Shown here one piece after another: positions 48,201 through 59,181 of a DNA stretch of 64,000 nt (positions are counted from its first letter, which is position 1; each line of letters opens with the position of its first letter). The position numbers and the translations under genes were made by a program. Source of the stretch: Chamaecyparis obtusa (taxonomy: Eukaryota; Streptophyta; Pinopsida; Cupressales; Cupressaceae). The notes beneath the pieces are model-generated. The model had not been told where the DNA came from and ran no database searches. It saw nothing but the letters and a program-made list of their open reading frames with translations. The DNA is taken from positions 62,001 to 126,000 of the forward strand of contig BSBK01002163.1 of the NCBI GenBank assembly GCA_027943335.1, written 5' to 3'.

Positions 48201-48816
48201 TTGCATTGGTCAGAAAGGAAATTTGAGACAAAGGTACTGGATAAGGTCTCTACTGAGATAGCAGTGAAGCAGGTAGAACTTTCTACCCTAATATCAGATT
48301 TAGAAGGAGTTGTACTAAATGCACAATCTTTGTACAAGAAATTGTGCAATGTAGAAGAATTTACTAAGGATAACCAGATCCTGGTAGATAAAATATAGCT
48401 AGATATAAAGTCTATTGGTCACTCATTGAGTTTGGATGCAAGTTCTAGCTCTTTTCACTATGCCAGGCTTCTACATTTCTCAAGGAAGGATAGCTAAGTT
48501 GATGGCTAATAATGGTAAGATAAGGGCTCATGTACTCTCTATTCAAATAATGTTGACACCTCACCTGGAGGTCATTCATAGAGAGTTAGCAAAGGCTAAG
48601 GAACTAATACAGAAAGATCATCATCTTTCTACTACCGAGAGCTTATTCAACCTAGCTGCTGAGCTTGAAGTTTAATCAGAAGTTCTAAAAGTTGCAAAAT
48701 TTGGTTGGGAATCTGCATTGCATATGGTTATGATTCTTCACAAACCATTTTTGGAGAAACATTGCAATCTCCCTACTAATGAAGAAATCATAAGTGCCAA
48801 AAAAAGGGGGAAATAA
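45253..48816 (+). pseudogene. Element D ORF2, ~1,190 codons, unknown function
   Basis: Starts at ATG 45253 and ends at TAA 48814. The similarity-free but protein-like frame runs 45253-46521, shifts frame at about 46520, runs to 48398, and shifts back before 48436. There are many in-frame stops, mostly TAG. Parts: an N-terminal folded-looking region of about 400 residues (KIMRCLSKEEIQ, ITDPKIEFVVRVIAHKFY, PRVSWLMPLPYEVNIDDM); an acidic then lysine-rich tract at 46560-46830 (SESEEEEELVEKKGKK, KKMKKPK), nuclear-signal-like; a Glu/Lys/Thr-rich middle; and a helical C-terminal part from 47925 (KELLKKKSRLEELRREHQQK). No RT, integrase, protease, helicase or transposase motif is seen. It could be a captured host gene or an element-specific protein. 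Confidence 0.6.
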
Positions 48817-48984
48817 TCAAATGACATATCAATGCACATAGGGAGGTAACAAAATCAAAACAAAATGGTATGATATACTCAATTTTTTATATGTATATAT
48901 CTTAGGGGGAGTATTCTGTTAATACTAAGTACTCTTGTAAATATATTGTAAATGTTATGACAAAGTGTTTTTGCCACTAATGTC

Positions 48985-48996
48985 AAAGGGGGGGAT
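48985..48996 (+). promoter_or_regulatory. Polypurine tract of element D
   Basis: AAAGGGGGGGAT-type purine run immediately before the right LTR start TGTAGATCC at 48997. Confidence 0.88.
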
Positions 48997-49291
48997 TGTA
49001 GATCCCTACAATCTTGTTGTCTATTAGTGTCTTACACTTAGTCATTATCTAGGCAATGTAGGTCGGTCATCATTGTGACCGAGTCATCATGTACAGGTCG
49101 AGTCATATAAAGTACATTTACCAAGCAGTAGTCATTGTTGAATAAACCTATGGTCACCGAGTACTTTTGTATTAGCCGAGTAAGTTTTTGCCGAGAAGAC
49201 AATGCCAAGCGCCAAAGTATAAAGAACAATGAATGTTGAGTGCAAGAGATAACAATTGCTGAGAAAACCAAAAATAACATATGTGTTTTTT
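48997..49291 (+). repeat. Right LTR of element D, first part (split)
   Basis: Matches 42096 onward up to the word CATATGTGTTT, where a LINE has inserted. The LTR resumes at 59182. Confidence 0.9.
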
Positions 49292-49295
49292 TTTT

Positions 49296-49593
49296 ATTAA
49301 GGTAAAAACAGGTTTTGAAGGGACCCCGAAACCCTTAACAATACTGGAACTTAAGATAAAACTATAAGAGTTCCATACATACAACAGTCCAGCCAAAACA
49401 TAAGCTCAGACACCATAAACCCCTCACAAAGAAACAAGTCCAAAGATACTAGCTAAAGACCCCCAGCCAGCCAAGAAAGAATGTTGTCACCAAGAAAAGG
49501 GAAACAACCCAAGACATGATCTAAGATTTTCCATTATCTCCCTTCTTCTTAGAATGGAGAGTCATTTCAAATTGAGGAGAGGACTTTTTATGA
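49296..49593 (-). other. LINE 3' untranslated end
   Basis: Lies between the T-run and the next element. Minus-strand sequence ends ...CCTGTTTTTACCTTAAT before the poly(A), a form seen at plant LINE 3' ends. No coding sequence. Confidence 0.55.
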
Positions 49594-50453
49594 TGTTAGG
49601 AGTAGCTTTATAATTCTTTAAGTACAGTAGACCTTGTTAAGGGTTAGACCCTGTTAGGAGTCTTTTACAATCATCCCTATTAGGGGAGAGGAGGCACTAT
49701 CCAAGAGCTCACTACTTAAGTGGTGAAGGCTACAACCTTCTGATCTCAAATACATACTATATCTACTAGATGAACTGTTACTGTGACACTGCTTGTTAGA
49801 TCAGTTCCTTTAATGCGTTGATGCTTTGACCTCCTGCAAATCTCTAATACATCCTTTAGTGTCTTCAAACACTTTTTCTTTGCTTATCACAACTCTATTT
49901 CAACTTCCATACCGAATACAATGGGTGCACCTGATATTTATGCACTCATACAAAATACATAATTAGGTTGGCCCTATAACTAATTACAAACAATGCTTCC
50001 AAATGAATTGGCTTGAGCGTGCTTACAATTATACATATAAACATGTCGGAAACCTAAATACAGTAGGTGCATAGCCTTTACAACATTATAATATAATTAC
50101 AAACCAAAATGCTAATTGTCAGCTCCATGCTCTATTCTCTGCTAGCACACATTGGTTGTGCAACTTCAATTGACTATAACTTTCACATCCTTGCACATCT
50201 GCTTATGCGCTCATAGACTAAGAAAGAATATAGTCTAACCAACTTAACTTCTAGGGTGCTTATCATAATTCATTTGTACACGTGTGATGATGCTCCAAGC
50301 TGTCAGAACTCTATATATTGTCCAGTCTTCAACACTTAACTGAATTCTGATCTTTATATCAAGTGCGTTGACTCCAAACTGCTATATGAATTTTTTTTTG
50401 TAATGACAACACTATATCTAGTCATATACTTCAGAATAGACAACTTTCCAATA
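49594..50453 (-). repeat. Copia B-type LTR fragment, inverted
   Basis: Reverse-complement similarity to the copia B LTR (52973-54288). The U5 blocks (CAACCTTC..., GAGCTC..., CCTAACAGGGTC-like words) are recognisable at 49610-49760. The left end TGTTAGGAGTAG mirrors the LTR end and the right end at about 50453 mirrors the LTR start. The C-run region is deleted. It faces away from the copia B coding region that follows. Confidence 0.65.
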
Positions 50454-50470
50454 GGATCATCCTTGATATA

Positions 50471-51000
50471 GTGTGCACCATCATGATTGAAGGAAATTTT
50501 GCACACAAATATTGGAGAGATGTGGTCAATACAACAATCTATACCATCAATAGAATACAATTGAGGCCTGGCACAAAAAAGACACTTTATGAGATATGGT
50601 TTGGTAATGTTCCCATAGTGAAATACTTCAGAATATTTAGAAGCAAGTGCTACATCAAGATGGATGAAGCAATAGGCAAGTTTGATGCAAGAAGTGATGA
50701 AGGTATTTTCCTTGGTTACTCTTCTAAAAAAAAAAGCTTATAGATGTTTTCATTTGAGATTGAAGAAGATCATTGAAAGTGATCATGTTAAGATTGATGA
50801 AAATTTTATGGTCCAAGAAAGATATCATGATTATGCACCTATGATTGAATAAGAACCCAGTCCTTCCACTAGTGAGATAGTTGTTGAGGAGATGTTTGAC
50901 AGTATTGATGTAATATTCAATGACCCTGAAATAAGTGAAGAAGAAACTCATAAAGTAGATGAGAGAGTATCATCTAAAGTTCCAAATTTTACATCTAGAT
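50471..51000 (+). pseudogene. Copia B integrase C-terminal part
   Basis: FAHKYWRDVVNTTIYTINRI, LYEIWFGNVPIVKYFRIF and GKFDARSDEGIFLGYSSK are the standard copia integrase C-terminal blocks. The A-rich run at about 50726-50735 carries a frameshift, after which YRCFHLRLKKIIES continues. The catalytic core is not present. Confidence 0.85.
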
Positions 51001-51149
51001 ATCACTCTAAGGATGACATCATTGGAGATTAGAGTGGAAAAGTCACAACAAGATCAAAAGCAAAGAGTTCAAAAGGAAATGAAGCGATATGTTTACTATC
51101 TCAGATTGAACCTTTAAGTGTTGAAGATGCATGTAATGATTCAGATTGA

Positions 51150-51812
51150 CATGATGCTATGAAAGAAGAACTAGATCATATTATTAAGAATGATACTTGG
51201 GAACTGGTCCCAATACCCAGTAATAAGAATGTGATTGGAACCAAGTGGATATTCAGAAACAAGATGAATGAAGATGGTACAGTAGTGAGGAATAAAGAAA
51301 GGATAGTATGTAAGGGATATGTGCAAAGATAAGTTATTGATTATTCAGACACATTTGCACCTGTCAGTGGATTAGAAGCCATTAAGTTATTTCTAGCTTA
51401 TGAAACATTCAAAAACATAAAATTTTATCAGATGGATGTGAAGTCAGCATTCTCAAATGGAGAGTTAAAGGAATAAGTATACATTGAGAAGCCAAAAGGA
51501 TTCACCTCATAAGACAGGCCTGATATGGTATGCAAATTGAAGAAAGCCCTCTATAGACTTAAGCAAGCCCCTAGAGCTTCGTATGAGAGACTTGATGGAT
51601 ATCTAACAAAAAATGGATTCAAGAAAGGAGAAACAGATTGTAATCTATTTATAAGAGAGACATCTAAAGGTTTTCTACTTGTAGCTATATTTGTTGATGA
51701 TATTATCTTTGGGGGTGATGAAAAACTTAGTGTAGAATTTTCTAAGGAGATGCAGAGTGAGTTTGAGATGAGCATTATTGGACCTATCAAATACTTTTTG
51801 GGGATATATTGA
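51150..51812 (+). pseudogene. Copia B reverse transcriptase
   Basis: NDTWELVPIP and GTKWIFRNKMNEDGTVVRNK are followed by FYQMDVKSAF, LKKALYRLKQAPRASYERLD and an intact catalytic box FVDDIIFGGD (about 51688-51717). Stops lie at about 51331, 51475, 51511 and 51810; after the last, part of the thumb segment seems deleted. This copy keeps catalytic residues that element A has lost. Confidence 0.88.
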
Positions 51813-52590
51813 GGAAGTTCAAGATGGATGATTACAAGCCACTGGGTACACCTATGATAACAAGATGCAAGCTTACAAAAGAAGATGATTCTCCAATAGT
51901 AGATATAACATTATACAAGTCTATGATTGGTAAACTCATATATCTTACTCAATCTAGACCTACTATTTCTAATGCAGTTGGCATAGTTGAAATATTTGCA
52001 GCTGAGACTAAAAAAATTCACCTCATGGTAGAAAAGAGAACATTTAGATACTTGAGGGGCACTATAGATTATGGTCTACGGTATCCTAATTCAGAGAATG
52101 TTGAGCTTCAAGTATACACAGATGCAGATTGGGGAGGATGCATGGATGATAGAAAGAGTACATCATGAGGAGAAATATTTATGGTGATAGACTAGTCACT
52201 TGGACAAGAAAGAAGAAGAATTGTATTTCTTAGTCAATAGCAGAAGCAGAGTATGTTGCAGTAGCTTTGAATTCTTCTACAGTTGTTTGGATCAAGAAGA
52301 TGATAAAGGATTTTGGAATTTAGATTGATTAACCTATTGTTATTCATTGTGATAACTCTAGCACTATGAACATGGAAAAGAATCATGTGATGCATGCAAA
52401 GACAAAACACATAGAGATTAATTGTATCACTTCCTAAGAGAGAGAAAGTGGCAGAGAAAGAAGTCAAATTTGACTATGTGAGTACTAAAGATCAGTTAGC
52501 AGACATATTCAAAATGCCTTTATCGAATGATACTTTTAAGTATCTCAGGGAGAAGTTGGGAGTAATTCCCTTCCTTGATTTTGATTAGAG
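51813..52590 (+). pseudogene. Copia B RNase H
   Basis: KPLGTPMITRCKLTKEDDSP, YKSMIGKLIYLTQSRP, YLRGTIDYGL and YTDADWGGCMDDRKSTS lead into the RNase H domain with its first catalytic Asp in YTDADW. After the stop at 52166 the rest is readable only in pieces with several stops and frame changes. Confidence 0.85.
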
Positions 52591-52960
52591 AAAGTGGAGA
52601 GAGCATCAGTCCTTAGTGACTGATGGATGGTTGACTACTCTACTTCAGGAGTAGTACAGGTGCTGAAATGTTTGGTGCCCTTTGCCATTGATGTAAAATG
52701 GGAGTAGTATATAGTCATGAAAAATAGTATTAAAGGGGGAGTACATATAGAATTAATGAGGAGTATTATATAGTAGTAAGGGGGAGTAGTAATCATTTGT
52801 GGAAGTAGTTCAGTTGAGTAAATGGAGAATGTTGTAGAATATTACAACAGATGGAGGATTCATCCTTTGGGGAGTTTTGATGAGGAAATGGAGAATTTTA
52901 TAAAAGAATTGTTCATTTGGATTGGTGGTATTTTTCATTCCATATGTTTCCATCAATGCC

Positions 52961-52972
52961 AAAGGGGGAGAT
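52961..52972 (+). promoter_or_regulatory. Polypurine tract of copia B
   Basis: AAAGGGGGAGAT immediately before the LTR start at 52973. Confidence 0.9.
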
Positions 52973-54288
52973 TGTTGGAGATTTTCTAGCAAGCCAGTAT
53001 TGACTATATGTTTGTCATTGATGACAACATATTGTAAGTAGCATGCATGGAAGACTTATGAATTAAGTTTTGAGTATATGTAGCATGGACATGTTATCAG
53101 GATGATATCATGGATGCAGAGGTTAATTGTTAGTACAGATAGTTATGTAGCAACTTGTGTCAGTAGTGTTCCTGAGAGAGTTATAGGCAGTGTTATGTGA
53201 TTAATTGGCCATAAAGTTATCATGGAGCCTTATGTGTTTGGATATATGATGTAGACATGTAAGTGTTGTTGCATTCATGGAAATAAACTTTGATGTGCAG
53301 TAGAAGTGAAGTTATGCAGTCGCTATTCACCAGTTGCAATTTCTTATGTTATCCAAAAGAGCCGACAGAGATTATATTGGTACAAGAGTTGCGCCTATCA
53401 TTTTGGTATGCATGCTTGGATTGGTGATTGGAGAAGAGTTAAGAATATTTGGTTAAGAGTGCGTGATGTAATTTAATTTGAGGAGAGAAGATTAGTTAAT
53501 TTGGTAGAGCTGATAGTGTGTAGCGTGTGTCTACACTCATTGATTTGGACAGGTCCCAATTTGTGTTGTGTGCTTAATAGAGTCGACCAAGATTTTATTG
53601 GAGAGTTTTATTGTTTCTCTAATATGATTTCAAGGTGGTTCTAACAAGATGAATTTATTATATCATTTAGAGGAAAGATACTTATAGTCGATCATTTTTT
53701 ATCACTAGAAGCATGGTATGAGATGAAAGATTAGAGCAGAGAAGAGAGTGCAAAGTATTGTGCCATCAGGAAGAGGTCTATGTGATGGAGAAGATAGAGT
53801 GTGCTATTCATTGGAACTAATCAAGAAAATAGGTCTACCTCATAGTTCACCAAGATCTAGATATAGTGTTTATCTATTATTCAGAAGGTTGCAACCTTCA
53901 CCCCTTTGAGCGGTGAGCTCTTAGATAGTGCATCGTCACCCCTAACAGGGTCAATCATAAAAGACTCCTAACAGGGTCCGACCTTTGACCAAGTCACTGT
54001 ACTTATTTCATTGTAAAGATCAACTCAGATTAATAGGATTGTAAGATCTTCTAGCAAGGATCATTATACACTAGTGCAGTTTATTAGTGGGTGTTAATTC
54101 CCACTAGGGTTTTTACCTATTTGGGTTTCCCTATAACCAAAATATTGGTGTTGTATTCAAGTGTTCTTTCATTGTGTTTATGCTTAAAGTTTAAGTATAC
54201 TTAATTGGATAAAGAATTGAAACTTTTAGATAACTGATTCACCCCCCCCCCCCCCCCTTTGAGTTATCTCTTGGGACTATTCCTAACA
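52973..54288 (+). repeat. 3' LTR of copia B
   Basis: Begins TGTTGGAGATTTTC and ends ATTCCTAACA (1316 bp). It has a run of about 16 C at 54242-54257 near the end and CCTAACAGGGTC-type words at 53938-53980. The layout agrees with copia A's LTR. Confidence 0.82.
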
Positions 54289-54419
54289 TATCTATCATAT
54301 ATGTATCCAACTGCAATTACAATCCACATACAAAACCAAGTTTATTGGCTCAAACAAATAAAGCAAAAAACTACAATTAATTTATTGAACGTAATCGTAA
54401 TAAACATGGAAAACCTTGA
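54289..54419. other. Short gene-free gap
   Basis: Lies between the copia B LTR end and the transposase-like remnant. No feature seen. Confidence 0.4.
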
Positions 54420-56370
54420 AACTTGAGTTGAACTTACCTAGTGAAGTGTGCCTGAAGGGTCATCTCTTTGCTTGAGGGTGTTCAATATTTCCTCATGATC
54501 AATAGTACTAATAGTCCAAAGTTCTGTTGTCTTTCACTTTCCTTGATGTTTGAACAACTTAACATTGCCTACTATAACATGGTATGAATACATGAGAATG
54601 GTTTTGTGCTTCTTATAGTCTTCAAATGCAGGAATGACATTATTTATAATCATATATGTGCGCAACCATGTTCCTACAACAACATGTGATTATGTTCGAT
54701 TGTGAACATATCATCATCTGTCATCAATTGTGAAAGTTTATTCTTTCCTTGTACACAACATGCTAATCAGTAATCCAATCTCTCATCATTCTCTTGTGGT
54801 GCAACCAATGCAAAAACATGTCCTCGTTGTAGAAGATCTGAAAGATGGTCATAGTTGAAAGTGAACAATCCATGTCATCATTTATTATAGAGACCATGAT
54901 AGATAAAGGAGTTAGATAATATGAAGCCATCATATCAACCCACTCACTTGACTCACACTAATCCCAATAACACTGAAGACACCTCAGACAATAACAATCC
55001 AACTCTCATGTCCAAATGGTCCATGTACTAGCATCTAAGCTTTGAAATGAATACATTTTTGAATAATCTTTCATAGTTTCACAATCCAACCTATCTCCTA
55101 TTGTTCCAAACTCAACCAACCAGAAGAATCTACACATTGTTGAATTAAGAGTGCCCCTGTGATAATGATGAAGTATACCAATCAATAGTAGAAGGAGCAT
55201 CAAGGAGTTTTGCACATGAAATCCTTAGTTGCTCCTTAACTAGAGCTCTCATTATGCATAAACCTACTCCATCATTCTCCCCTTTTCCATGACCGACCTA
55301 AAAAAACTCCAAATATGAGGTACACCTCTCTCTACATGCATTCTACATAACCAATAAAACATACGAGAATTTTTTAATTGACCTGTGTAGTTATCTGACC
55401 AAATCAGATGTCTATTCATAGCAATATTATTTTCCCACACCCACTCAAAATAATTCTCAAAGAAATGTCTAACATACTTGTGAGAGTGAGATCTATCATC
55501 TCTCATATGAAAATGGGACTCTCTAATTATCTTCTCGTCATCTTCTTTACTATTAGGGGAATGTCTATATGTTATGTACACACAAATAGAAACCTAAATA
55601 GAATTGTAATATTGAGCTTGCGACTCATTTTGGGGCTGAAATGTATAGTTATCTACAAAGTCAACAACCAATATAATAGTGCCAATCAGGAAAGTGTCCT
55701 CACACATCCCAAATTGTTGATCCAACCACTACGACCTGTGACTATGCCTTGCATACTTGTAAAAATGATTCTTTCTCAAATCTCAAATAAAATCAGCTAA
55801 ATTGCATTCTTTTGTAACCAACTCACATCTAGAGCCTTCACCTCCACTTTTCAATGTATATTTAACAGTTTCATATACATTAATCTGGATAATTTTCTTT
55901 CCAAAATTGTGTTTACAGCCCTCATGAAAATATTGTAAAAATTCACTAGTCCACCACACTATGAGAACTTGTCATTTAAGAAATCTTTTCTATAAAAGAA
56001 ACATCCATCATCTCTAGGACATAAAAAATGATCTAGCAAGTCTCTTGATGATTTTGGAAGAGCACTTGCACCATACTACTCCAACATTTCACTAGTATCC
56101 AAAGTAGAATGAAGGGATCGTAACAATTCATTGTGCATTGAAAACTCCACATGATATTTGCAACAACAAGTATTTCAATCTTAAGAGGCACACAAAAAAA
56201 AGCTTGAGGGCTTCAAAAGCTCTTTGAGATATTTGCAATGTTGGATGTGTCTCACAATTTTTTTTGAACAACATTGTTTGACTCACCTCCAAATAATGTT
56301 TGGGATGCGGGGTGTGGTCTCGAATGCCAAGTCTCAACTGCAAGACATCCTTCACATTTGGTGACACTCT
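54420..56370 (-). pseudogene. Transposase-like gene remnant of an unfamiliar family
   Basis: Minus-strand frames join into a ruined protein of about 600 residues. The N-terminal part (56367-56128) contains THPTLQISQRAFEALK and, after a frame change, the Cys-rich CCCKYHVEF (about 56167-56141). The middle part at 55581-55264 has RDDRSHSHKYVRHFFENYF and HLIWSDNYTGQLKNSRMFYW, with SDN at 55398-55390, then VPHIWSFF and, in another frame, a GHGKGENDG-type segment. The pattern of an Asp in a SD(G/N)-x2-GQ-KN motif followed by WxFF...HGKG.xDG is reminiscent of DDE-type transposase-like proteins of plants, but I cannot name the superfamily. It ends about 70 bp from the LTR at 56444. Confidence 0.4.
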
Positions 56371-56443
56371 TGAGTTAGATTTCCAAAATAGTTAAATTTG
56401 ATCCTTCACACCATCGGTAACCTTCTTATCATAATGTGAAAGT

Positions 56444-57587
56444 TGTGTGTGTGAAAATTGTACCTGATCTGTAGACACAACACTTCAGTAAAACATTAGA
56501 GCTTAGAAAAAATTGAAATTGTGCAATAAATTGAAAGCTAAACTAACGAGGTAATTTACTACCTTTTAATAGGTGCGAGTATGATGTTCTTAGATTGTTA
56601 TCAAGATCAGTGACCTTGACGACACCTAAATGAAGGATTTGAATGCAAAAGATGGATATGGAATAAATGCAATTAACCTATTTTTTTTTTAATGTTTTAT
56701 GCAATTATGATGAAAATTGATATGAATCTATGATATGATATGAAAAACTATGCAATATTGATCTCACAAAGCTTGGATTCGCAAAGATGATTCTTTAGTC
56801 TCCAATTTAGTAGCGTGATTATGCAATTCTTGTGGATGATTTGTGAAGAGATGAGCCTTGATTTATAGAAATCCAGGGCTTTGGAGGTGCATGGATAAAA
56901 GCCATAAATCACTCAAATAACTCAGCTTGATTTTTGAGTTATTTTTAAATAAAGATAATTTAATTCACAAAAACATGGAAAAGCAGAGTTTAACTCAAAT
57001 TAGAAGTTTAGATCAACTTTAAAACTCAAAATTGATGTTGAGTTCCAAAAAGTCAATAACTTGCATTGATTTTCTGATTTGGAGTTTAATTGCTCTTTGA
57101 TTGTGCACATGGATAATTATGAATTAATAAATAAATAAAGTGATTTATTTCCAACTTAACTGATTTTGGAAAATAAAATAATTGATTTATGTGTTAATCA
57201 ATTATTTTTCAAACTTTTATTCAAAATTACAATATTACAAATTGACAACTTGCTTTAATTAATTAAAAAAGAATTTAATCAATTATTCATAAGATTTTGG
57301 ATTTATTGTCAAAATTAAATAATACAATTTAGGAATAAATATAATTAAATTCAATTAAATAATTAAGTGGCATTATTAAATCTAATTAATTAAATTTTTA
57401 GAATATTCAATTAATCAAACTTTAGGATAAATAAGATTTATCGCCAAATAATCATTAAATTAAAGATAATTAAGATAAATTAAGAATATTACTAGGAATA
57501 TTCCCCAATGCAGAATTTAAGATAATCAATTAGGATTCGATGATGTGCAGATGTGCCTTTGGTTAGGACTTTGATGTCGATTTTGTT
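56444..57587 (-). repeat. Truncated Tat-like LTR, second copy
   Basis: Matches 2206 to about 3362, so on the minus strand the first ~57 bases are missing. No primer site adjoins its left end and no polypurine tract its right end, so it is a solo or deleted LTR. At 57587/57588 it is fused to LINE ORF1 sequence. Confidence 0.85.
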
Positions 57588-59167
57588 ATTGAAAACAACA
57601 GGAACATTACCAGCAGAAGAAACACCAGCAGGTTGAACAACCTCAGAACTACCAGTAGAATTGAAGGAAGCCCCCAAAGGAACAGTTCCAATAGCAAGGA
57701 CATCCTCAAGACCAACATTATCATTCTTCTTAACAACTATATAATGATCCAAGGAAGCATCCTTCCACCAAGATTTAGACCTTTTAGTGTTAGTCCTCTG
57801 TAATCCGCACTGAGCCACCAAATGACCCATTTTAAAACACTTCCTACATATGAAGGGAATCCCTTCATAGTCCAAAGTTTGAATCCAAGAAGTATTTAAA
57901 TATTCTAACTTAATCATTTTTGGTAACCCCTTACAGATATCCATCTCTACCAGAATACATGCATAAGTCGAATGCATAGTTCTAGAAGATTCTACATCTA
58001 TCATCAGAAACTCTCCAAGAGCATCATCCACTACTTCAAATAGGGATTCAACCCAAAGATGGAGGGGGAGGTAGGGGAGCCTCACCCAAATTGGAATCTT
58101 ATTAAATATTTCAGAAGATGGGGAAAAATTAGGAGACCAAGGTTTAATAACCAACATATTACGATTTTCCCAAGAGAAAGAAAGATTACACATAATCAAC
58201 TTTCTATCTTTGACATTATCAAAAGTAGCAATAAAAAAACCCCTAGCCATGGGAAAGATATGAACAGAAATAGAAATAATAGGTTCCCAATGAATATAAA
58301 TCCACTTGTGCAAGTCAACAAGGCTCGACCATAGGCCCAGGAAGCGACAGATAACACCAAGAGATGAATAATCAGAGGTTGCAGATTCAATATCTTTCAC
58401 CACTTCCTCATCCAAAGAGATTTGGATAGGGTTCAAAATAGGAAAAGGTCCCTTAGAAAAATCCAAACCAACACCAATCCAAACCCCACTAGAGTGAGTG
58501 GTAGAGGCCCCAGAAGAAACCATACCAGCATATGATAATGTTCCCTTTGGCAATCCAACACCACCAAGAGGAACAAAACCAGTAGCTGAGCCTCCAGTAG
58601 GGAAACAAGCAGAAGAGGAAACCCTAGTAGCTGACTGTGAAACAACACCAGTAGATAGAGAGACCTCCAGAGGCCCATCAAAAGCATATGACAAAACCCC
58701 AATGGACACACTAGCATCCAGTGAGATCCTTCAACTGATTGAAGAACACCAATAGGTGGAGGAGCCTTGGGCGAAACCCCAGCAAACTGTGAAACTTCCA
58801 GCAACGCATTAGCAGACTAGAACTTTCCATCTAGAAGAAAATTTGCAATGGGAGGAAAAATGCTTGAAGTAACCCCAGGATCCCATGAATCTCCCAACAA
58901 TGCTTCAATAGACTGGAACTTCCCAACAGGAAGTAAATCATTTATGGGAGGAAAAACCCTAGAAGAAACCCCAGCATCAGGTAGAAAATCTACTGTAGGA
59001 GGAAAAACCCTAGAATAAACCCCAACATCAGGCAAAAAATCTATTGCAGGAGGGAAAACCCTACAATAAACCCCAGCATTAGGCATCAAATCTATTGCAG
59101 GAGGAAAAACCCTAGGAGAAACCCCAGCATCCCATGAAGCTCCCAGTATTCTCCCAATTCTATTCTC
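57588..59167 (-). pseudogene. LINE ORF1 (DUF4283 and zinc knuckle), frameshifted
   Basis: RNA-binding ORF1 protein of a plant LINE. On the minus strand the frame starts within the target duplication at 59170 (5'-truncated). It has a 17-residue tandem repeat (GVxxRVFPPxIDxLP), a stop at about 58817, resumes at 58804 and shifts frame near 58710. The 58709-57588 part has a Gly/Ser/Val-rich segment and a DUF4283-like domain (FNKIPIWVRLPYLPLHLW, then MHSTYACILVEMDI). It ends with a CCHC knuckle, CRKCFKMGHLVAQC (about 57855-57814). After about 57590 the frame continues only as chance into the fused LTR. ORF2 does not follow. Confidence 0.8.
58830..59130 (-). repeat. 51-bp tandem repeat coding a 17-residue unit
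   Basis: Four adjacent units and one diverged unit in LINE ORF1. Each contains ggaggaaaaacccta on the plus strand, translating to a conserved RVFPP core. Confidence 0.8.
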
Positions 59168-59181
59168 CATATGTGTTTTTT

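Larger units (their letters stand above)
50460..54288 (+). mobile_element. Ty1/copia element B, 5'-truncated
   Basis: Plus strand: the end of integrase, then reverse transcriptase, RNase H, a polypurine tract (52961-52972) and a 3' LTR (52973-54288). Gag, protease and most of integrase are missing, and the 5' junction is with an inverted LTR fragment. Frames are broken repeatedly. Confidence 0.85.
49278..59181 (-). mobile_element. LINE insertion inside D's right LTR (rearranged)
   Basis: Target duplication CATATGTGTTTTTT at 49278-49291 and 59168-59181 (14 bp), confirmed by the uninterrupted left LTR. On the minus strand the 3' end is at the left: the T-run continues to 49295 (poly(A) on the minus strand), then comes a 3'-UTR-like segment 49296-49590. 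The 5' end at 59167 begins inside ORF1. The body between 49594 and 57587 is occupied by copia B, a transposase-like pseudogene and a truncated LTR. ORF2 with endonuclease and RT is missing. Confidence 0.8.

Noticed and set aside
57492..57587. C-terminal 30-odd residues of the LINE ORF1 frame
   Set aside because: They translate LTR sequence shared with 3268-3362 and are a read-through artefact of the fusion.
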